Positions 42,897 through 52,083 of a DNA stretch of 64,000 nucleotides are shown here, piece by piece (the stretch's first letter is position 1; every line of letters begins with the position of its first letter). The DNA comes from Psychroserpens ponticola (GTDB lineage Bacteria; Bacteroidota; Bacteroidia; Flavobacteriales; Flavobacteriaceae). A program made the translations under genes and the position numbers. The DNA is taken from contig NZ_CP116221.1 in NCBI RefSeq assembly GCF_023556315.2, positions 2,801,001-2,865,000 on the forward strand. Direction: 5' to 3'. The notes beneath the pieces are model-generated. The model was not told where the DNA came from and ran no database searches. It worked only from the letters and a program-made list of their open reading frames with translations.

Positions 42897-43460
42897 ATGA
42901 AAGTATTAGTAATAGACAACTACGATAGTTTTACTTACAATCTAGTCCATTATTTAGAGGATTTAAATTGTCAAGTCACTGTAAAACGAAATGACAAACT
43001 AACGCTTGAGGAAGTTGATGCGTTTCAAAAAATCGTACTCTCTCCTGGACCTGGTATTCCAGATGAAGCTGGTCTTTTAAAAGCCATCATTAAAGCCTAT
43101 GCTCCTACTAAAAGCATCTTAGGTGTTTGTTTAGGTCAACAAGCTATTGGTGAAGTTTTTGGAGGCTCACTTATAAACCTAGATGAAGTCTATCATGGTG
43201 TTGCAACTCCAGTTCAAATAACTGTTGATGATGAAACATTATTCCAGAATATGGATAAATCAATCGAAGTTGGTCGTTATCATTCATGGGTTGTAGATGC
43301 AAATTTACCTGAAGTACTAGAAGCTACTTCTGTTGATAATAACGGACAAATAATGTCAATAAGACATAAATTTTACGATGTAAAAGGTGTGCAATACCAT
43401 CCAGAATCGGTTTTGACACCAAATGGAAAACAAATTTTAGAAAACTGGATTAAGAGTTAA
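42897..43460 (+). CDS. trpG: Anthranilate synthase component II (glutamine amidotransferase)
   Basis: A 187-residue class I glutamine amidotransferase that supplies ammonia to TrpE. The catalytic triad is visible: Cys78 in GVCLGQQAIG, and His168 and Glu170 in QYHPESVL. The oxyanion segment is LSPGPGIPDEAG (48-59). In many bacteria the same protein also serves 4-aminobenzoate synthesis; no pabA-like second copy is in this window. It is third in the trp transcript after trpL and trpE, with a repeat-filled 180-bp gap upstream. Confidence 0.96.
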   Translation: MKVLVIDNYDSFTYNLVHYLEDLNCQVTVKRNDKLTLEEVDAFQKIVLSPGPGIPDEAGLLKAIIKAYAPTKSILGVCLGQQAIGEVFGGSLINLDEVYHGVATPVQITVDDETLFQNMDKSIEVGRYHSWVVDANLPEVLEATSVDNNGQIMSIRHKFYDVKGVQYHPESVLTPNGKQILENWIKS

Positions 43461-43462
43461 AA

Positions 43463-43607
43463 CGTCACTTCGAGTGGTTTTGAGATTATTAAATTAAAAT
43501 ATATTTTGATTGAAAATACCTAAACGAAATTTAAAAAAATTGTATCGAGAAGTCATGAATAGTTCTCGATACAATTTCGATAAAAATAGAAATCACTCGA
43601 ACTGACG
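43463..43607. repeat. 145-bp palindromic CGTCA-TCGAGTG repeat, copy A
   Basis: Terminal inverted repeats CGTCACTTCGAGTG and CACTCGAACTGACG, with an inner 15-bp inverted repeat AAATTGTATCGAGAA (43537-43551) and TTCTCGATACAATTT (43563-43577). It begins 3 bp after the trpG stop. A diverged copy of 137 bp lies in the next gap (44619-44755). It resembles miniature palindromic repeats common in flavobacterial genomes. No ORF. Confidence 0.85.
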
Positions 43608-43619
43608 AAATACACAAAT

Positions 43620-44612
43620 ATGAAACAAATACTTAACAGATTAATAAATCATGAAACCATCTCAAGCGAAGAGGCCAAACGAGTATTGGTTGATATATCT
43701 GATGGAAAATTCAACCAAAGTCAGATTGCATCTTTCTTAACTATTTTCATGATGAGAAGTATAACATTAGAAGAATTACAAGGCTTTCGTGATGCTTTAT
43801 TAGAACTTTGTATTCCTATAGATTTATCAGATTTTAATGCTATTGATTTATGCGGAACAGGTGGTGACGGAAAAGACACTTTCAATATTTCAACATTAGC
43901 ATCTTTTATTACTGCAGGCGCTGGAGTTAAAGTAGCAAAACATGGAAATTACGGTGTGTCATCTGCTTCAGGATCGTCAAATGTTATGGAAGCTTTAGGA
44001 ATTCATTTTTCAAACAAATCAGATTTCTTAAAATATTCAATCGATAAAGCCGGAATTTGTGTTTTACATGCACCATTATTTCATCCAGCTATGAAAAACG
44101 TAGCTCCTATTAGAAAAGAATTAGGAGTTAAAACTTTTTTCAACATGCTTGGCCCAATGGTTAACCCTTCATTCCCAAAAAACCAAATGGTTGGTGTATT
44201 CAATCTAGAATTACAACGTATATATGGGTATTTATATCAAAATACAGATAAAAATTATAGCATTGTTCATGCGCTTGATGGTTATGATGAAATTTCATTA
44301 ACTGGAAATACTAAAATTATTTCTAATAGGTCTGAAACGATGTTAAGTCCATCTGATCTAAACCTAAATCAAATACAACAATCAGAAATTTTTGGAGGAG
44401 CAACTGTAAAAGCTGCGGCCAAAATTTTTAAAAACATTATCAATTGTAAAGGTACAGATGCTCAAAACAATGTCGTTTGTGCCAATGCTGGATTAGCAAT
44501 AGCGACTGTAAAAGGGATTTCTCATCAGGAAGGATTTCATTTAGCACAAGATAGCCTAGGAAGCGGAAGAGCTAAAGCAAGTTTAGAGCGATTAATAGAG
44601 TTGAGTAAATAA
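43620..44612 (+). CDS. trpD: Anthranilate phosphoribosyltransferase
   Basis: A 330-residue class III phosphoribosyltransferase joining anthranilate to PRPP. The PRPP/anthranilate site CGTGGDGKDTFNIST lies near 78-92, KHGNYGVSSASGSSN near 107-121 and the conserved GPMVNPSFPKNQMVGV at about 178-193. Single-domain form, not fused to trpG. Flanked on both sides by copies of the 140-bp palindromic repeat. Confidence 0.96.
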   Translation: MKQILNRLINHETISSEEAKRVLVDISDGKFNQSQIASFLTIFMMRSITLEELQGFRDALLELCIPIDLSDFNAIDLCGTGGDGKDTFNISTLASFITAGAGVKVAKHGNYGVSSASGSSNVMEALGIHFSNKSDFLKYSIDKAGICVLHAPLFHPAMKNVAPIRKELGVKTFFNMLGPMVNPSFPKNQMVGVFNLELQRIYGYLYQNTDKNYSIVHALDGYDEISLTGNTKIISNRSETMLSPSDLNLNQIQQSEIFGGATVKAAAKIFKNIINCKGTDAQNNVVCANAGLAIATVKGISHQEGFHLAQDSLGSGRAKASLERLIELSK

Positions 44613-44618
44613 TATTAA

Positions 44619-44755
44619 CGTCACTTAGAGTGATTTTTGATATTAAAATACATTTTGATTGAAAACACTTAAACGAAATTTAAAAAATCATATCGATAAG
44701 TAATGATAGTTCTCGATACAATTTCGATAAAAAATCGAAATCACTCAAACTGACG
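44619..44755. repeat. 137-bp palindromic CGTCA-AGAGTG repeat, copy B
   Basis: Diverged copy of the element at 43463-43607: same left end CGTCACTTAGAGTG, same inner TAGTTCTCGATACAATTTCG and same right end CACTCAAACTGACG, with fewer inner pairs (CATATCGATAAG on the left arm). It starts 6 bp after the trpD stop and ends 12 bp before trpC. Confidence 0.82.
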
Positions 44756-44767
44756 AATAACATAAAA

Positions 44768-45553
44768 ATGAATATTTTAGATAAAATAACTACAGACAAA
44801 CGTATCGAGGTTAATCTTCGAAAGCAACTCATTCCAATTAAACAATTGGAACAATCTGTTTTGTTTGAACGTGACACTATTTCATTAGCTAAAAAGTTGC
44901 GACATAGTCATACAGGAATTATAGCTGAGCACAAACGGCGTTCGCCTTCAAAACAAGTCATAAATCACAATTTAAATGTATTTGATGTTGCGAGAGGTTA
45001 TGAAAACGCAGAAGTTTGCGGCATGTCTGTTCTAACAGATGGAAAATATTTTGGAGGCAGTTTAGACGACCTTCTAACTGCTCGTTCTAGTTGTAGTTTA
45101 CCTTTACTTCGTAAAGAATTTATTATTGATGACTATCAAATTCTAGAAGCCAAAGCTTATGGAGCTGATGTCATATTATTAATTGCGGCAATTTTAACAA
45201 AAGCTGAAATCAAACAATTTTCAGAATTAGCAAAACAATTACAATTGGAGGTTTTACTTGAAATTCATAACGAAAAAGAACTTCATAAATCAATCATGCC
45301 TAGTATTGATATGCTAGGTGTTAACAATAGAAATCTCAAAACTTTTGAAGTTAGTTTAGACACAAGTAAGCAATTAAGTGAATTGATTCCAAGCGATTTC
45401 GTAAAAGTTTCAGAAAGTGGTATTTCTAGTATTGAAGCTATTAAAATACTACAACCTTATGGTTATAAAGGATTCTTAATTGGAGAGAATTTCATGAAAA
45501 CTGATAATCCTGGAGAAAGCGCAATTCAATTTATTAAAGACTTACAATCATGA
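44768..45553 (+). CDS. trpC: Indole-3-glycerol phosphate synthase
   Basis: A 261-residue TIM-barrel enzyme that cyclises CdRP to indole-3-glycerol phosphate. Diagnostic segments are IAEHKRRSPSK (catalytic Glu/Lys pair), LRKEFIIDDYQ with the catalytic lysine, GVNNRNLKTFEV and VSESGISS. Monofunctional, unlike the enterobacterial trpC-trpF fusion. It overlaps trpF by 4 bp, so translation is coupled. Confidence 0.96.
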   Translation: MNILDKITTDKRIEVNLRKQLIPIKQLEQSVLFERDTISLAKKLRHSHTGIIAEHKRRSPSKQVINHNLNVFDVARGYENAEVCGMSVLTDGKYFGGSLDDLLTARSSCSLPLLRKEFIIDDYQILEAKAYGADVILLIAAILTKAEIKQFSELAKQLQLEVLLEIHNEKELHKSIMPSIDMLGVNNRNLKTFEVSLDTSKQLSELIPSDFVKVSESGISSIEAIKILQPYGYKGFLIGENFMKTDNPGESAIQFIKDLQS

Positions 45554-46185
45554 AACTGAAAATTTGCGGAATGAAAAATGAAAACAACATTTTAAATGTT
45601 GCAAAATTAAATCCAGATTATATGGGTTTCATTTTTTACAAAAATTCGCCACGTTATTTTAAAAGTGTTATTCCAGAATTACCTAAGAATATTAAAAAAA
45701 TTGGAGTATTCGTCGATGCAACTTTTGATTACATCACAGGTATTGTCAACAAACACAATTTACAAGGTGTACAATTACATGGTAATGAATCTCCAGAACT
45801 ATGTAAACAACTACAAGATTCAAATTGTACAGTAATAAAAGTATTTTCTATAAAAAACACCTTCAACTTTAATAGTTTAGAACCTTACGAAGATGTTTGT
45901 GATTACTATTTATTCGATACAAAAGGGAAACAACCAGGAGGAAATGGTTTCACTTTTGATTGGAGTGTTTTAAAAAAATACTCTTCAATAAAACCATTTT
46001 TTTTAAGTGGTGGCATTGGACCACATGAATTAGATAATTTATTATCATTTCTAAAAAGGCCTGAAGCGATTTTTTGCCACGCATTAGATTTAAATAGTAA
46101 ATTCGAAACCAACTTAGGCTTAAAAAACACAGACAAATTAAAAGCATTTAAAGATCAACTTATAGCAAACAACTATGACGTATAA
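45550..46185 (+). CDS. trpF: Phosphoribosylanthranilate isomerase
   Basis: A 211-residue TIM-barrel enzyme converting PRA to CdRP. It opens with the family motif [12 protein letters not shown] carrying the catalytic cysteine. [26 protein letters not shown] with the catalytic aspartate, and [12 protein letters not shown] complete the set. The start overlaps trpC by 4 bp and its end overlaps trpB by 11 bp. Confidence 0.95.
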   Translation: MKLKICGMKNENNILNVAKLNPDYMGFIFYKNSPRYFKSVIPELPKNIKKIGVFVDATFDYITGIVNKHNLQGVQLHGNESPELCKQLQDSNCTVIKVFSIKNTFNFNSLEPYEDVCDYYLFDTKGKQPGGNGFTFDWSVLKKYSSIKPFFLSGGIGPHELDNLLSFLKRPEAIFCHALDLNSKFETNLGLKNTDKLKAFKDQLIANNYDV

Positions 46186-47356
46186 CATTGACGACAAAGG
46201 CTACTATGGTGAATTTGGAGGCGCATATATTCCAGAAATGCTCTATCCTAACGTGGAAGAGTTACGACAAAACTATCTTAAGGTAATGGCTGAGCCTTCT
46301 TTCAAAAAGGAGTTTGACCAATTACTAAAAGATTATGTTGGTCGTCCTTCTCCACTCTATTTTGCCAAACGATTAAGCAATAAATACAAGACAAAAATCT
46401 ATCTTAAACGGGAAGATTTAAATCATACTGGTGCACATAAAATCAATAATACAATCGGTCAAATTCTAATGGCGCAACGCTTAGGAAAAACTAGAATTAT
46501 TGCCGAAACTGGAGCAGGACAACATGGTGTCGCTACAGCAACAGTTTGCGCATTGATGGGATTAAAATGCATTGTGTATATGGGAGAAATTGATATTGCT
46601 CGTCAAGCTCCTAATGTGGCACGCATGAAAATGTTAGGTGCTGAAGTTAGACCAGCGCTTTCAGGTAGTCGCACTTTAAAAGATGCTACAAATGAAGCCA
46701 TTCGTGACTGGATTAATAATCCTGTCAACACACATTATATTATTGGTAGTGTTGTTGGTCCTCATCCTTATCCAGATATGGTAGCGCGTTTTCAAGCCAT
46801 CGTTTCCGAAGAAATCCAATGGCAACTCAACGAGAAAGAAGGCACAACTAAACCAGATTATGTGGTTGCTTGTGTTGGTGGTGGAAGCAATGCGGCTGGT
46901 GCTTTTTATCATTATTTAGACGATACTGACGTAAAACTCATTGCTGTTGAAGCTGCTGGAAAAGGCATTCATTCTGGTGAAAGTGCTGCAACTTCGGTTT
47001 TAGGTCGTGAAGGGATTATTCATGGAAGCAAAACATTGTTGATGCAAACTAACGACGGACAAATTACCGAGCCTTATTCTATTTCTGCTGGTTTAGATTA
47101 TCCTGGTGTCGGACCAATGCATGCGCATTTGTATACATCTGGTCGTGCTGAATTCTTGTCTATTACAGATGATGAAGCCATGAAATCAGGATTGGAGTTA
47201 AGTCAGTTAGAAGGTATAATTCCAGCTATTGAAAGCTCACATGCTTTAGCTATTTTGGAGCAGAAAAAATTCAATGCAGATGATATTGTAGTCATCAACC
47301 TATCTGGACGAGGTGATAAAGATTTACAGAATTATATCGATTATTTTAAATTGTAA
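46175..47356 (+). CDS. trpB: Tryptophan synthase beta subunit
   Basis: A 393-residue PLP enzyme condensing indole with serine. [12 protein letters not shown] begins the family match, the PLP lysine is in [13 protein letters not shown] (about 82-94), and [11 protein letters not shown] binds the phosphate. Normal length for TrpB1. Start overlaps trpF by 11 bp. The start at 46175 ([16 protein letters not shown]) is typical for the phylum. Confidence 0.97.
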   Translation: MTYNIDDKGYYGEFGGAYIPEMLYPNVEELRQNYLKVMAEPSFKKEFDQLLKDYVGRPSPLYFAKRLSNKYKTKIYLKREDLNHTGAHKINNTIGQILMAQRLGKTRIIAETGAGQHGVATATVCALMGLKCIVYMGEIDIARQAPNVARMKMLGAEVRPALSGSRTLKDATNEAIRDWINNPVNTHYIIGSVVGPHPYPDMVARFQAIVSEEIQWQLNEKEGTTKPDYVVACVGGGSNAAGAFYHYLDDTDVKLIAVEAAGKGIHSGESAATSVLGREGIIHGSKTLLMQTNDGQITEPYSISAGLDYPGVGPMHAHLYTSGRAEFLSITDDEAMKSGLELSQLEGIIPAIESSHALAILEQKKFNADDIVVINLSGRGDKDLQNYIDYFKL

Positions 47357-47362
47357 AATTAT

Positions 47363-47438
47363 GGCGTTACCACAAGGGTCAGGCTTTCTAGGCTCGCTAT
47401 CAAAGATGAGCTCAAACAAACCTTTCAATCCTTAACGC
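47363..47438. repeat. 76-bp GGCGTTACC...TTAACGC repeat, copy 2
   Basis: Begins 7 bp after the trpB stop and has the same length and ends as the copy after trpE at 42723-42798. The middle differs except for a shared GAGCTC core region. Both copies point the same way and begin 6-7 bp after a trp gene stop. Confidence 0.8.
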
Positions 47439-47456
47439 AAAACTGAACTAAATTTC

Positions 47457-47484
47457 GTCATGCAAAACTTGTTTCAGCATCTCA
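47457..47484. repeat. Short palindromic repeat fragment before trpA
   Basis: GTCATGC, then AACTTGTTTCAGCATCTCA, resembles half of the widespread intergenic GTCATGCTGAACTTGTTTCAGCATCTCA-type repeat. ATGC and GCAT pair around the middle. It explains the apparent 14-codon N-terminal extension of trpA, which is not real coding sequence. Confidence 0.6.
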
Positions 47485-47501
47485 CTAGAAATAAAAAAAT
47501 A

Positions 47502-48266
47502 ATGAACAGAATAAACCAAAAACTAAAAAAAGACAAAAAACTTCTATCCATATATTTTTCAGCAGGATATCCTAATTTAAACGATTCAGTTTCCATCATT
47601 CAAAACCTTGAAAAAAGTGGTGTAGATATGATAGAAATCGGACTTCCATTTAGTGATCCTTTAGCAGATGGACCAACCATACAAGCAAGTTCAACACAAG
47701 CGCTTAAAAATGGAATGACGACTGAAATTCTATTTAATCAATTAAAAGACATCAGAAACACGGTTTCTATTCCATTGATTATTATGGGTTATTTTAATCC
47801 GATGCTTCAATATGGTGTTGAAGCATTTTGTAAAAAATGTCAGGACATTGGTATTGACGGACTCATAATTCCAGATTTACCTGTAGATGTTTACAATGAA
47901 CAATACAAAGCTACTTTTGAAAAATATGGTTTAATAAACGTATTTTTAATAACGCCTCAAACCTCAAATGAACGTATTAATTTTATTGATTCTATTTCAG
48001 AAGGGTTTATATATATGGTTAGTAGTGCAAGTGTAACAGGAAGCAGTTCTGGTTTTGGAAACGAACAAACAGCCTACTTTAAACGAATTGCTGATATGAA
48101 TCTTAAAAATCCACAAATTGTTGGTTTTGGTATTTCAAATAATGAAACATTCACACAAGCGACTCAATTTGCAAAAGGAGCTATTATTGGTAGTGCATTT
48201 ATTAAGCATCTGTTAAATAACCCAATACATAAAATTAAAGATTTCGTTAATTCAATTAAATATTAA
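47502..48266 (+). CDS. trpA: Tryptophan synthase alpha subunit
   Basis: A 254-residue TIM barrel cleaving indole-3-glycerol phosphate to indole and G3P. The ATG at 47502 (MNRINQKLKKDKKLLSIYFS) matches the family start; an in-frame ATG at 47460 would add repeat-derived residues and is rejected. Catalytic Glu is in DMIEIGLPFSDPLADGP, and catalytic Asp in DGLIIPDLP. It partners TrpB in the channelled complex and is the last trp gene. Confidence 0.96.
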   Translation: MNRINQKLKKDKKLLSIYFSAGYPNLNDSVSIIQNLEKSGVDMIEIGLPFSDPLADGPTIQASSTQALKNGMTTEILFNQLKDIRNTVSIPLIIMGYFNPMLQYGVEAFCKKCQDIGIDGLIIPDLPVDVYNEQYKATFEKYGLINVFLITPQTSNERINFIDSISEGFIYMVSSASVTGSSSGFGNEQTAYFKRIADMNLKNPQIVGFGISNNETFTQATQFAKGAIIGSAFIKHLLNNPIHKIKDFVNSIKY

Positions 48267-48315
48267 AATCTATCTTAGTAACTTATTAATAACACTAACC
48301 AACAAATCAAAATTT

Positions 48316-48726
48316 ATGGAATGGTATTTAAAAGTCGTAAGAGATAATTACGCAAATTTCACAGGAAGAGCAAGACGTCAAGAATATTGGATGTTTGTAT
48401 TGTTTAACTTCATTTTTATTATAGCAGTAGCTATGATATCAGGATTTTTATCAAGCTTTTTAGAAGCTCCAATTTTTATGGGCTTATATATTATTTATAT
48501 TTTAGGTGTAATTATTCCTAGTTTGGCTGTTGCTGTAAGACGACTACATGATACAGGAAAAAGTGGTTGGTATTACTTAGTATCTCTTATTCCTTTTATA
48601 GGTGGTATTTGGCTTTTAATATTACTTGCTACTGAAGGTGACGTCGGCCCAAATGCTTACGGTCCTGACCCAAAAAAACCTAATACAGAAGAAATTAACG
48701 AAATTGGGAGAAAAGAAATTGAATAA
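48316..48726 (+). CDS. DUF805 membrane protein
   Basis: A 136-residue integral membrane protein with the DUF805 pattern: N-terminal NFTGRARRQEYWMFVLFN, three to four hydrophobic segments and VAVRRLHDTGKSGWYYLVSLIPFIGG. The C-terminus is a short soluble tail. Function unknown for the family. It lies 49 bp after trpA and ends at an intrinsic terminator. It may be read through from the trp operon, but nothing ties it to tryptophan. Confidence 0.9.
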   Translation: MEWYLKVVRDNYANFTGRARRQEYWMFVLFNFIFIIAVAMISGFLSSFLEAPIFMGLYIIYILGVIIPSLAVAVRRLHDTGKSGWYYLVSLIPFIGGIWLLILLATEGDVGPNAYGPDPKKPNTEEINEIGRKEIE

Positions 48727-48747
48727 ATTTCAAAAATAAATAACACA

Positions 48748-48778
48748 AACCTATTCAGTTATGAGTAGGTTTTTTTTA
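48748..48778 (+). terminator. Intrinsic terminator after DUF805
   Basis: Stem AACCTA/TAGGTT (48748-48753 and 48766-48771) with a 12-nt loop, followed by a T-rich tail to 48778. A short stem but a strong T-tract. It probably ends the trp-DUF805 transcript. Confidence 0.7.
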
Positions 48779-48804
48779 TATTAAAATTAATAAAATAGTA
48801 AAAA

Positions 48805-49257
48805 ATGCCTCTTAACATCGTTTTATTTGAACCAGAAATCCCAAACAACACTGGTAATATTGGTCGATTGGCTTTAGCTTCAGGCTCAAAATTACACCTT
48901 GTAAAACCCTTTGGATTTGAAATTAGCGATAGTAGACTTAAACGAGCTGGATTAGATTATTGGCAACATTTAGATGTCACAATTTATGAATCTATTGAAG
49001 AATTTTTCAAAATACAGCTGAATAAAAAATTTGCATTCTTTTCAAGTCATGCTAATAAGTTACATTGGGAAATTCCTTTTGAAGATAATTTGTTTCTTAT
49101 ATTCGGAAAAGAATCTGTTGGTTTACCAAAAGATTTAATTCAAAAACAAAAAGAACATTTATATAAAATACCAATGTACAGCGATTATATTAGAAGTTTA
49201 AATCTTGCTAATGCTGTAAGTATTGTTATATATGAAGGTTTAAAACAAATACAATAA
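48805..49257 (+). CDS. trmL: tRNA (cytidine/uridine-34-2'-O)-methyltransferase
   Basis: A 150-residue SpoU/TrmD (SPOUT) methyltransferase of the minimal TrmL type, methylating the ribose of the wobble base of certain leucine tRNAs with SAM. PEIPNNTGNIGRLA opens the family match, LIFGKESVGLP is the second motif, and SLNLANAVSIVIYEGL forms the trefoil-knot SAM site. Cytosolic homodimer. It starts its own unit after the terminator, 7 bp before the YitT gene. Confidence 0.93.
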   Translation: MPLNIVLFEPEIPNNTGNIGRLALASGSKLHLVKPFGFEISDSRLKRAGLDYWQHLDVTIYESIEEFFKIQLNKKFAFFSSHANKLHWEIPFEDNLFLIFGKESVGLPKDLIQKQKEHLYKIPMYSDYIRSLNLANAVSIVIYEGLKQIQ

Positions 49258-49264
49258 TTAATTT

Positions 49265-50179
49265 ATGCTTTCAAGACGAACTAAAATATACAAATCACTT
49301 TCAGAATATGCTCAAATATTTTTAGGCATCGTATTAGCAAGTATTGGTTTAAAGGCTTTTTTATTACCCAACGGATTTCTAGATGGAGGAGTGACTGGAG
49401 TTGCGTTGTTAATTAAAACATTTGTAGATATTAACTTATCATACCTCTTAATTGTTTTTAGTATTCCGTTTTTAATTCTAGGTTATTATACGGTTTCAAA
49501 ACGAATTATTTTAAAATCTATAGTTAGCATTTTAGGTTTAGCATTGTTTATTCATTTTGAAAATTTTGAAACTATAACAGACGACAAACTCCTCATTTCA
49601 ATCTTTGGAGGTTTGTTTTTAGGATCAGGAATTGGAATCGCTATTAGAAATGGTTCTGTACTTGACGGTTCTGAAATTTTAGGCGTCTTTTTTAATGACC
49701 GCTTCGGAATTAGTATTGGTAAAGTAATTTTGATATTTAATGTGGTATTATTTTCGATTACTGCCTTTCTAATATCTGTTGAGATTGCGCTTTATTCAAT
49801 TCTAACATACATCGTAACTGCCAAAGTCACAGATTTAATTATTGAAGGTTTTGAAGATTTTATTGGTGTTACCATCGTGTCAAATGAATATAAAATCATT
49901 AAACCTGCTATCCTAAAAGAGTTAGGAGCTGGCATGACTATTTATAAAGGAAAAAAAGGGTTTGGTAGCAGAGGTAAATTTGAAGACTTTGATATTATTC
50001 ATACCATTATTAATCGTATTGATATAAAAAAACTGTATCGTATTGTTGCCGAAATCGATGAAAATGCCTTTATCGTTGAATTTGATGTAAACAATGTGAA
50101 GGGTGGAGTTTTACGTCGCTATTTAGATAGAAAAAAAGGAAAAAAATTAGCAAATTTTCTTGCTGAACAAAATGAGTAG
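49265..50179 (+). CDS. YitT-family membrane protein (DUF161 + DUF2179)
   Basis: A 304-residue membrane protein. Five to six hydrophobic segments (about 12-180) carry the GFLDGGVTGVALLI and GLFLGSGIGIAIRNGSVLDG repeats of the YitT membrane domain. A cytosolic C-terminal DUF2179 domain (about 215-290) contains GAGMTIYKGKKGFG. Function is unknown in general; some relatives are proposed transporters. It lies 7 bp after trmL. Its stop directly abuts the stop of the convergent VF530-type gene. Confidence 0.9.
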   Translation: MLSRRTKIYKSLSEYAQIFLGIVLASIGLKAFLLPNGFLDGGVTGVALLIKTFVDINLSYLLIVFSIPFLILGYYTVSKRIILKSIVSILGLALFIHFENFETITDDKLLISIFGGLFLGSGIGIAIRNGSVLDGSEILGVFFNDRFGISIGKVILIFNVVLFSITAFLISVEIALYSILTYIVTAKVTDLIIEGFEDFIGVTIVSNEYKIIKPAILKELGAGMTIYKGKKGFGSRGKFEDFDIIHTIINRIDIKKLYRIVAEIDENAFIVEFDVNNVKGGVLRRYLDRKKGKKLANFLAEQNE

Positions 50180-50401
50180 TTATGTATTGTTTTTCAAAAA
50201 ATTCAAGTACATCTCCTCAACTTTAGTTCTCGCCCAAGGTGTTCGTCTTAAAAACTTTAAACTTGATTTCACAGAAGGATCCTGATTAAAACAACGAATA
50301 TTAATTTGGTGACCCATATATTCCCAACCATAATGAGCTTGTAAGTCAGTCACAATTTGCTCTAACTTTATGCCATGTAAAGGGTTGTTCGGCTGTGTCA
50401 T
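50180..50401 (-). CDS. VF530-family small protein
   Basis: A 73-residue protein matching the VF530/DUF2132 family ([20 protein letters not shown], then [23 protein letters not shown]). Members have a small helical fold related to SAP-like DNA-binding domains, but no confirmed function. A repeat element separates it from the next gene upstream. It is convergent with the YitT gene with no gap. Confidence 0.88.
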   Translation of the reverse strand: MTQPNNPLHGIKLEQIVTDLQAHYGWEYMGHQINIRCFNQDPSVKSSLKFLRRTPWARTKVEEMYLNFLKNNT

Positions 50402-50406
50402 ATTGC

Positions 50407-50483
50407 TGTCTGGTCGAGCGTAGTCAAGACCTAATTAAATTTATTCTGATTAAAAAGACCTCTCGACTGCGCTCGAGGTGACA
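50407..50483. repeat. 77-bp palindromic TCGAGCGNAGTCNAGA element
   Basis: Left arm TGTCTGGTCGAGCGTAGTCA and right arm CGACTGCGCTCGAGGTGACA are imperfect reverse complements around an AT-rich centre. The element is more GC-rich than its surroundings. It fills most of the 86-bp gap between two small genes. The GCTCGA core is seen in repeats dispersed through many bacterial genomes. Confidence 0.75.
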
Positions 50484-50487
50484 TATA

Positions 50488-50697
50488 TTATTCAACTAGT
50501 TTTTTAATCTTAACTGCTTTTTCAAAATGGTCTAATTTGTGCGTTTTAATCCACCAGGTCGCAGCTTCCATTAACAATTCGGGATTATCGTTTTTATTTT
50601 TGAAAAAAGCATAAAACGACACACCAACAGTGTGACCTTTTTGAGCAATTTTTTTATCGCAAACTTCTAAAATCTTATGCTTTAAACCAGTCGTCAT
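50488..50697 (-). CDS. Conserved small protein, possibly DUF6500
   Basis: A 69-residue cytosolic protein (KHKILEVCDKKIAQKGHTVGVSF, WWIKTHKLDHFEKAVKIKKL). I associate this pattern with the DUF6500 family, but not firmly. The stop of the upstream rhlE gene and this start are adjacent, so it is probably translated from the rhlE message. No motif suggests a biochemical function. Confidence 0.72.
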   Translation of the reverse strand: MTTGLKHKILEVCDKKIAQKGHTVGVSFYAFFKNKNDNPELLMEAATWWIKTHKLDHFEKAVKIKKLVE

Positions 50698-51975
50698 TTA
50701 GTTTCGTCTATCGTTACGTCGTCTAGAGTTATTACTCTTGTTTCTATTATTTCTATTTCCGCTAGAATTTTTAGACCCAGAATTTCGAGAATTACGTTGT
50801 TGTCTATTTTGTCCAGGTTTAATTGGCACTGTTGATGCATTAGGATCAGGTTCAAAACCTTCTACAATTTCTACATCGATTTTCTGTCCGATTAACTTTT
50901 CAATATCACGTAAATATGTCGTTTCATCTGCACTTACTAAAGAAAGTGCTTGACCATTGGCTCCTGCTCTTCCTGTTCTTCCAATACGATGAACATAATC
51001 TTCAGAAATATTAGGCAATTCAAAATTCACAACATGAGGTAAAAGAGGAATATCTAAACCACGAGCGGCAATATCTGTAGCAACTAGCACTTTTACACTA
51101 CCATTTTTAAATCCAGCTAACGCTTTAGTTCTTGCACCTTGACTTTTATTTCCATGAATTGCTGCAGCAGTAATACCAGAGCTTATCATTTTTTTACACA
51201 GCTTATTGGCACCATGTTTTGTTCTTGTAAACACTAAAACTTGTTTCCAATTTCCATCAGAAATAAGTTTAATAATTAAACCCGTTTTCTTTCCTTTAGC
51301 GACACGATAAACTTTTTGAGAAATCGCTTCTACTGTAGTATTTTCTGGAGTCGCTTCTACTTGAATTGGATTATTTAAGATACCATTAGCAAGCTTTCGT
51401 ATATCTTTAGAAAATGTAGCCGAAAACATCAAATTCTGACGTTTCTCAGGCATTAATTTCATGACACGTTCTATATCTCTTAAAAACCCCATATCTAGCA
51501 TTCGATCTGCTTCATCAAGCACAAAGACTTCCACACGTTTAATAGATAGTAAATTTTGATTATGCAAATCTAATAAACGGCCAGGAGTTGCAATTAAAAC
51601 ATCTACACCTTGACGTAATCTAGCAACTTGAGGCTTTTGATTCACGCCTCCAAAAATTACCATACTACTGATATTTAAAAACTCACTATAGTCTTTAACA
51701 CTTTGGTGAACTTGTGCAGCAAGCTCTCGTGTTGGTGTTAAAATTAAAGCACGAATTGGTCTGAATTTTGCTTTTGGGTTTTCAGATAAATAATGCAGAA
51801 GTGGCAGTGTAAAACCTGCCGTTTTACCTGTACCTGTTTGCGCAGATGCTAAAACATCACGTCCTTCTAACACAGGAGGAATTGCTTTTTCTTGAATTGG
51901 ACTTGGAGTAGTATATCCTTTTTTGCTAATTGCTTTTAACAAGGCATCAGATAAGCCTAAAGATTGAAATGACAT
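50698..51975 (-). CDS. rhlE: DEAD-box RNA helicase, RhlE type
   Basis: A 425-residue helicase starting at the ATG at 51975 ([20 protein letters not shown]); a GTG eight codons upstream is unlikely. Motifs are in order: Q motif [21 protein letters not shown], Ia [30 protein letters not shown] and [13 protein letters not shown] low-complexity Asn/Arg/Ser-rich tail (about 385-425) probably binds RNA. It remodels RNA duplexes in ribosome assembly or decay, often cold-induced. Confidence 0.94.
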   Translation of the reverse strand: MSFQSLGLSDALLKAISKKGYTTPSPIQEKAIPPVLEGRDVLASAQTGTGKTAGFTLPLLHYLSENPKAKFRPIRALILTPTRELAAQVHQSVKDYSEFLNISSMVIFGGVNQKPQVARLRQGVDVLIATPGRLLDLHNQNLLSIKRVEVFVLDEADRMLDMGFLRDIERVMKLMPEKRQNLMFSATFSKDIRKLANGILNNPIQVEATPENTTVEAISQKVYRVAKGKKTGLIIKLISDGNWKQVLVFTRTKHGANKLCKKMISSGITAAAIHGNKSQGARTKALAGFKNGSVKVLVATDIAARGLDIPLLPHVVNFELPNISEDYVHRIGRTGRAGANGQALSLVSADETTYLRDIEKLIGQKIDVEIVEGFEPDPNASTVPIKPGQNRQQRNSRNSGSKNSSGNRNNRNKSNNSRRRNDRRN

Positions 51976-52083
51976 AAATAATAGTTGTGAGATAAACACT
52001 GTTATTTAGGTTACCTCTTTTTGTTAAGCACAAATGTAATGTTAATTTATTCGATATCTAGAATTTAGTTGATTAATACACAT

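Noticed and set aside
44680-44877. Minus-strand ORF spanning a repeat and the trpC start
   Set aside because: Half of it is repeat element and half is antisense to trpC; no coding features.
46676-46912. Minus-strand ORF inside trpB
   Set aside because: Shadow of a strongly conserved enzyme gene.
47460-47501. N-terminal extension of trpA
   Set aside because: The 14 extra codons are a GTCATGC-type repeat fragment; the family start matches the ATG at 47502.
51976-51999. GTG start for rhlE
   Set aside because: The ATG at 51975 begins the conserved RhlE N-terminus; the extra codons are not family-like.
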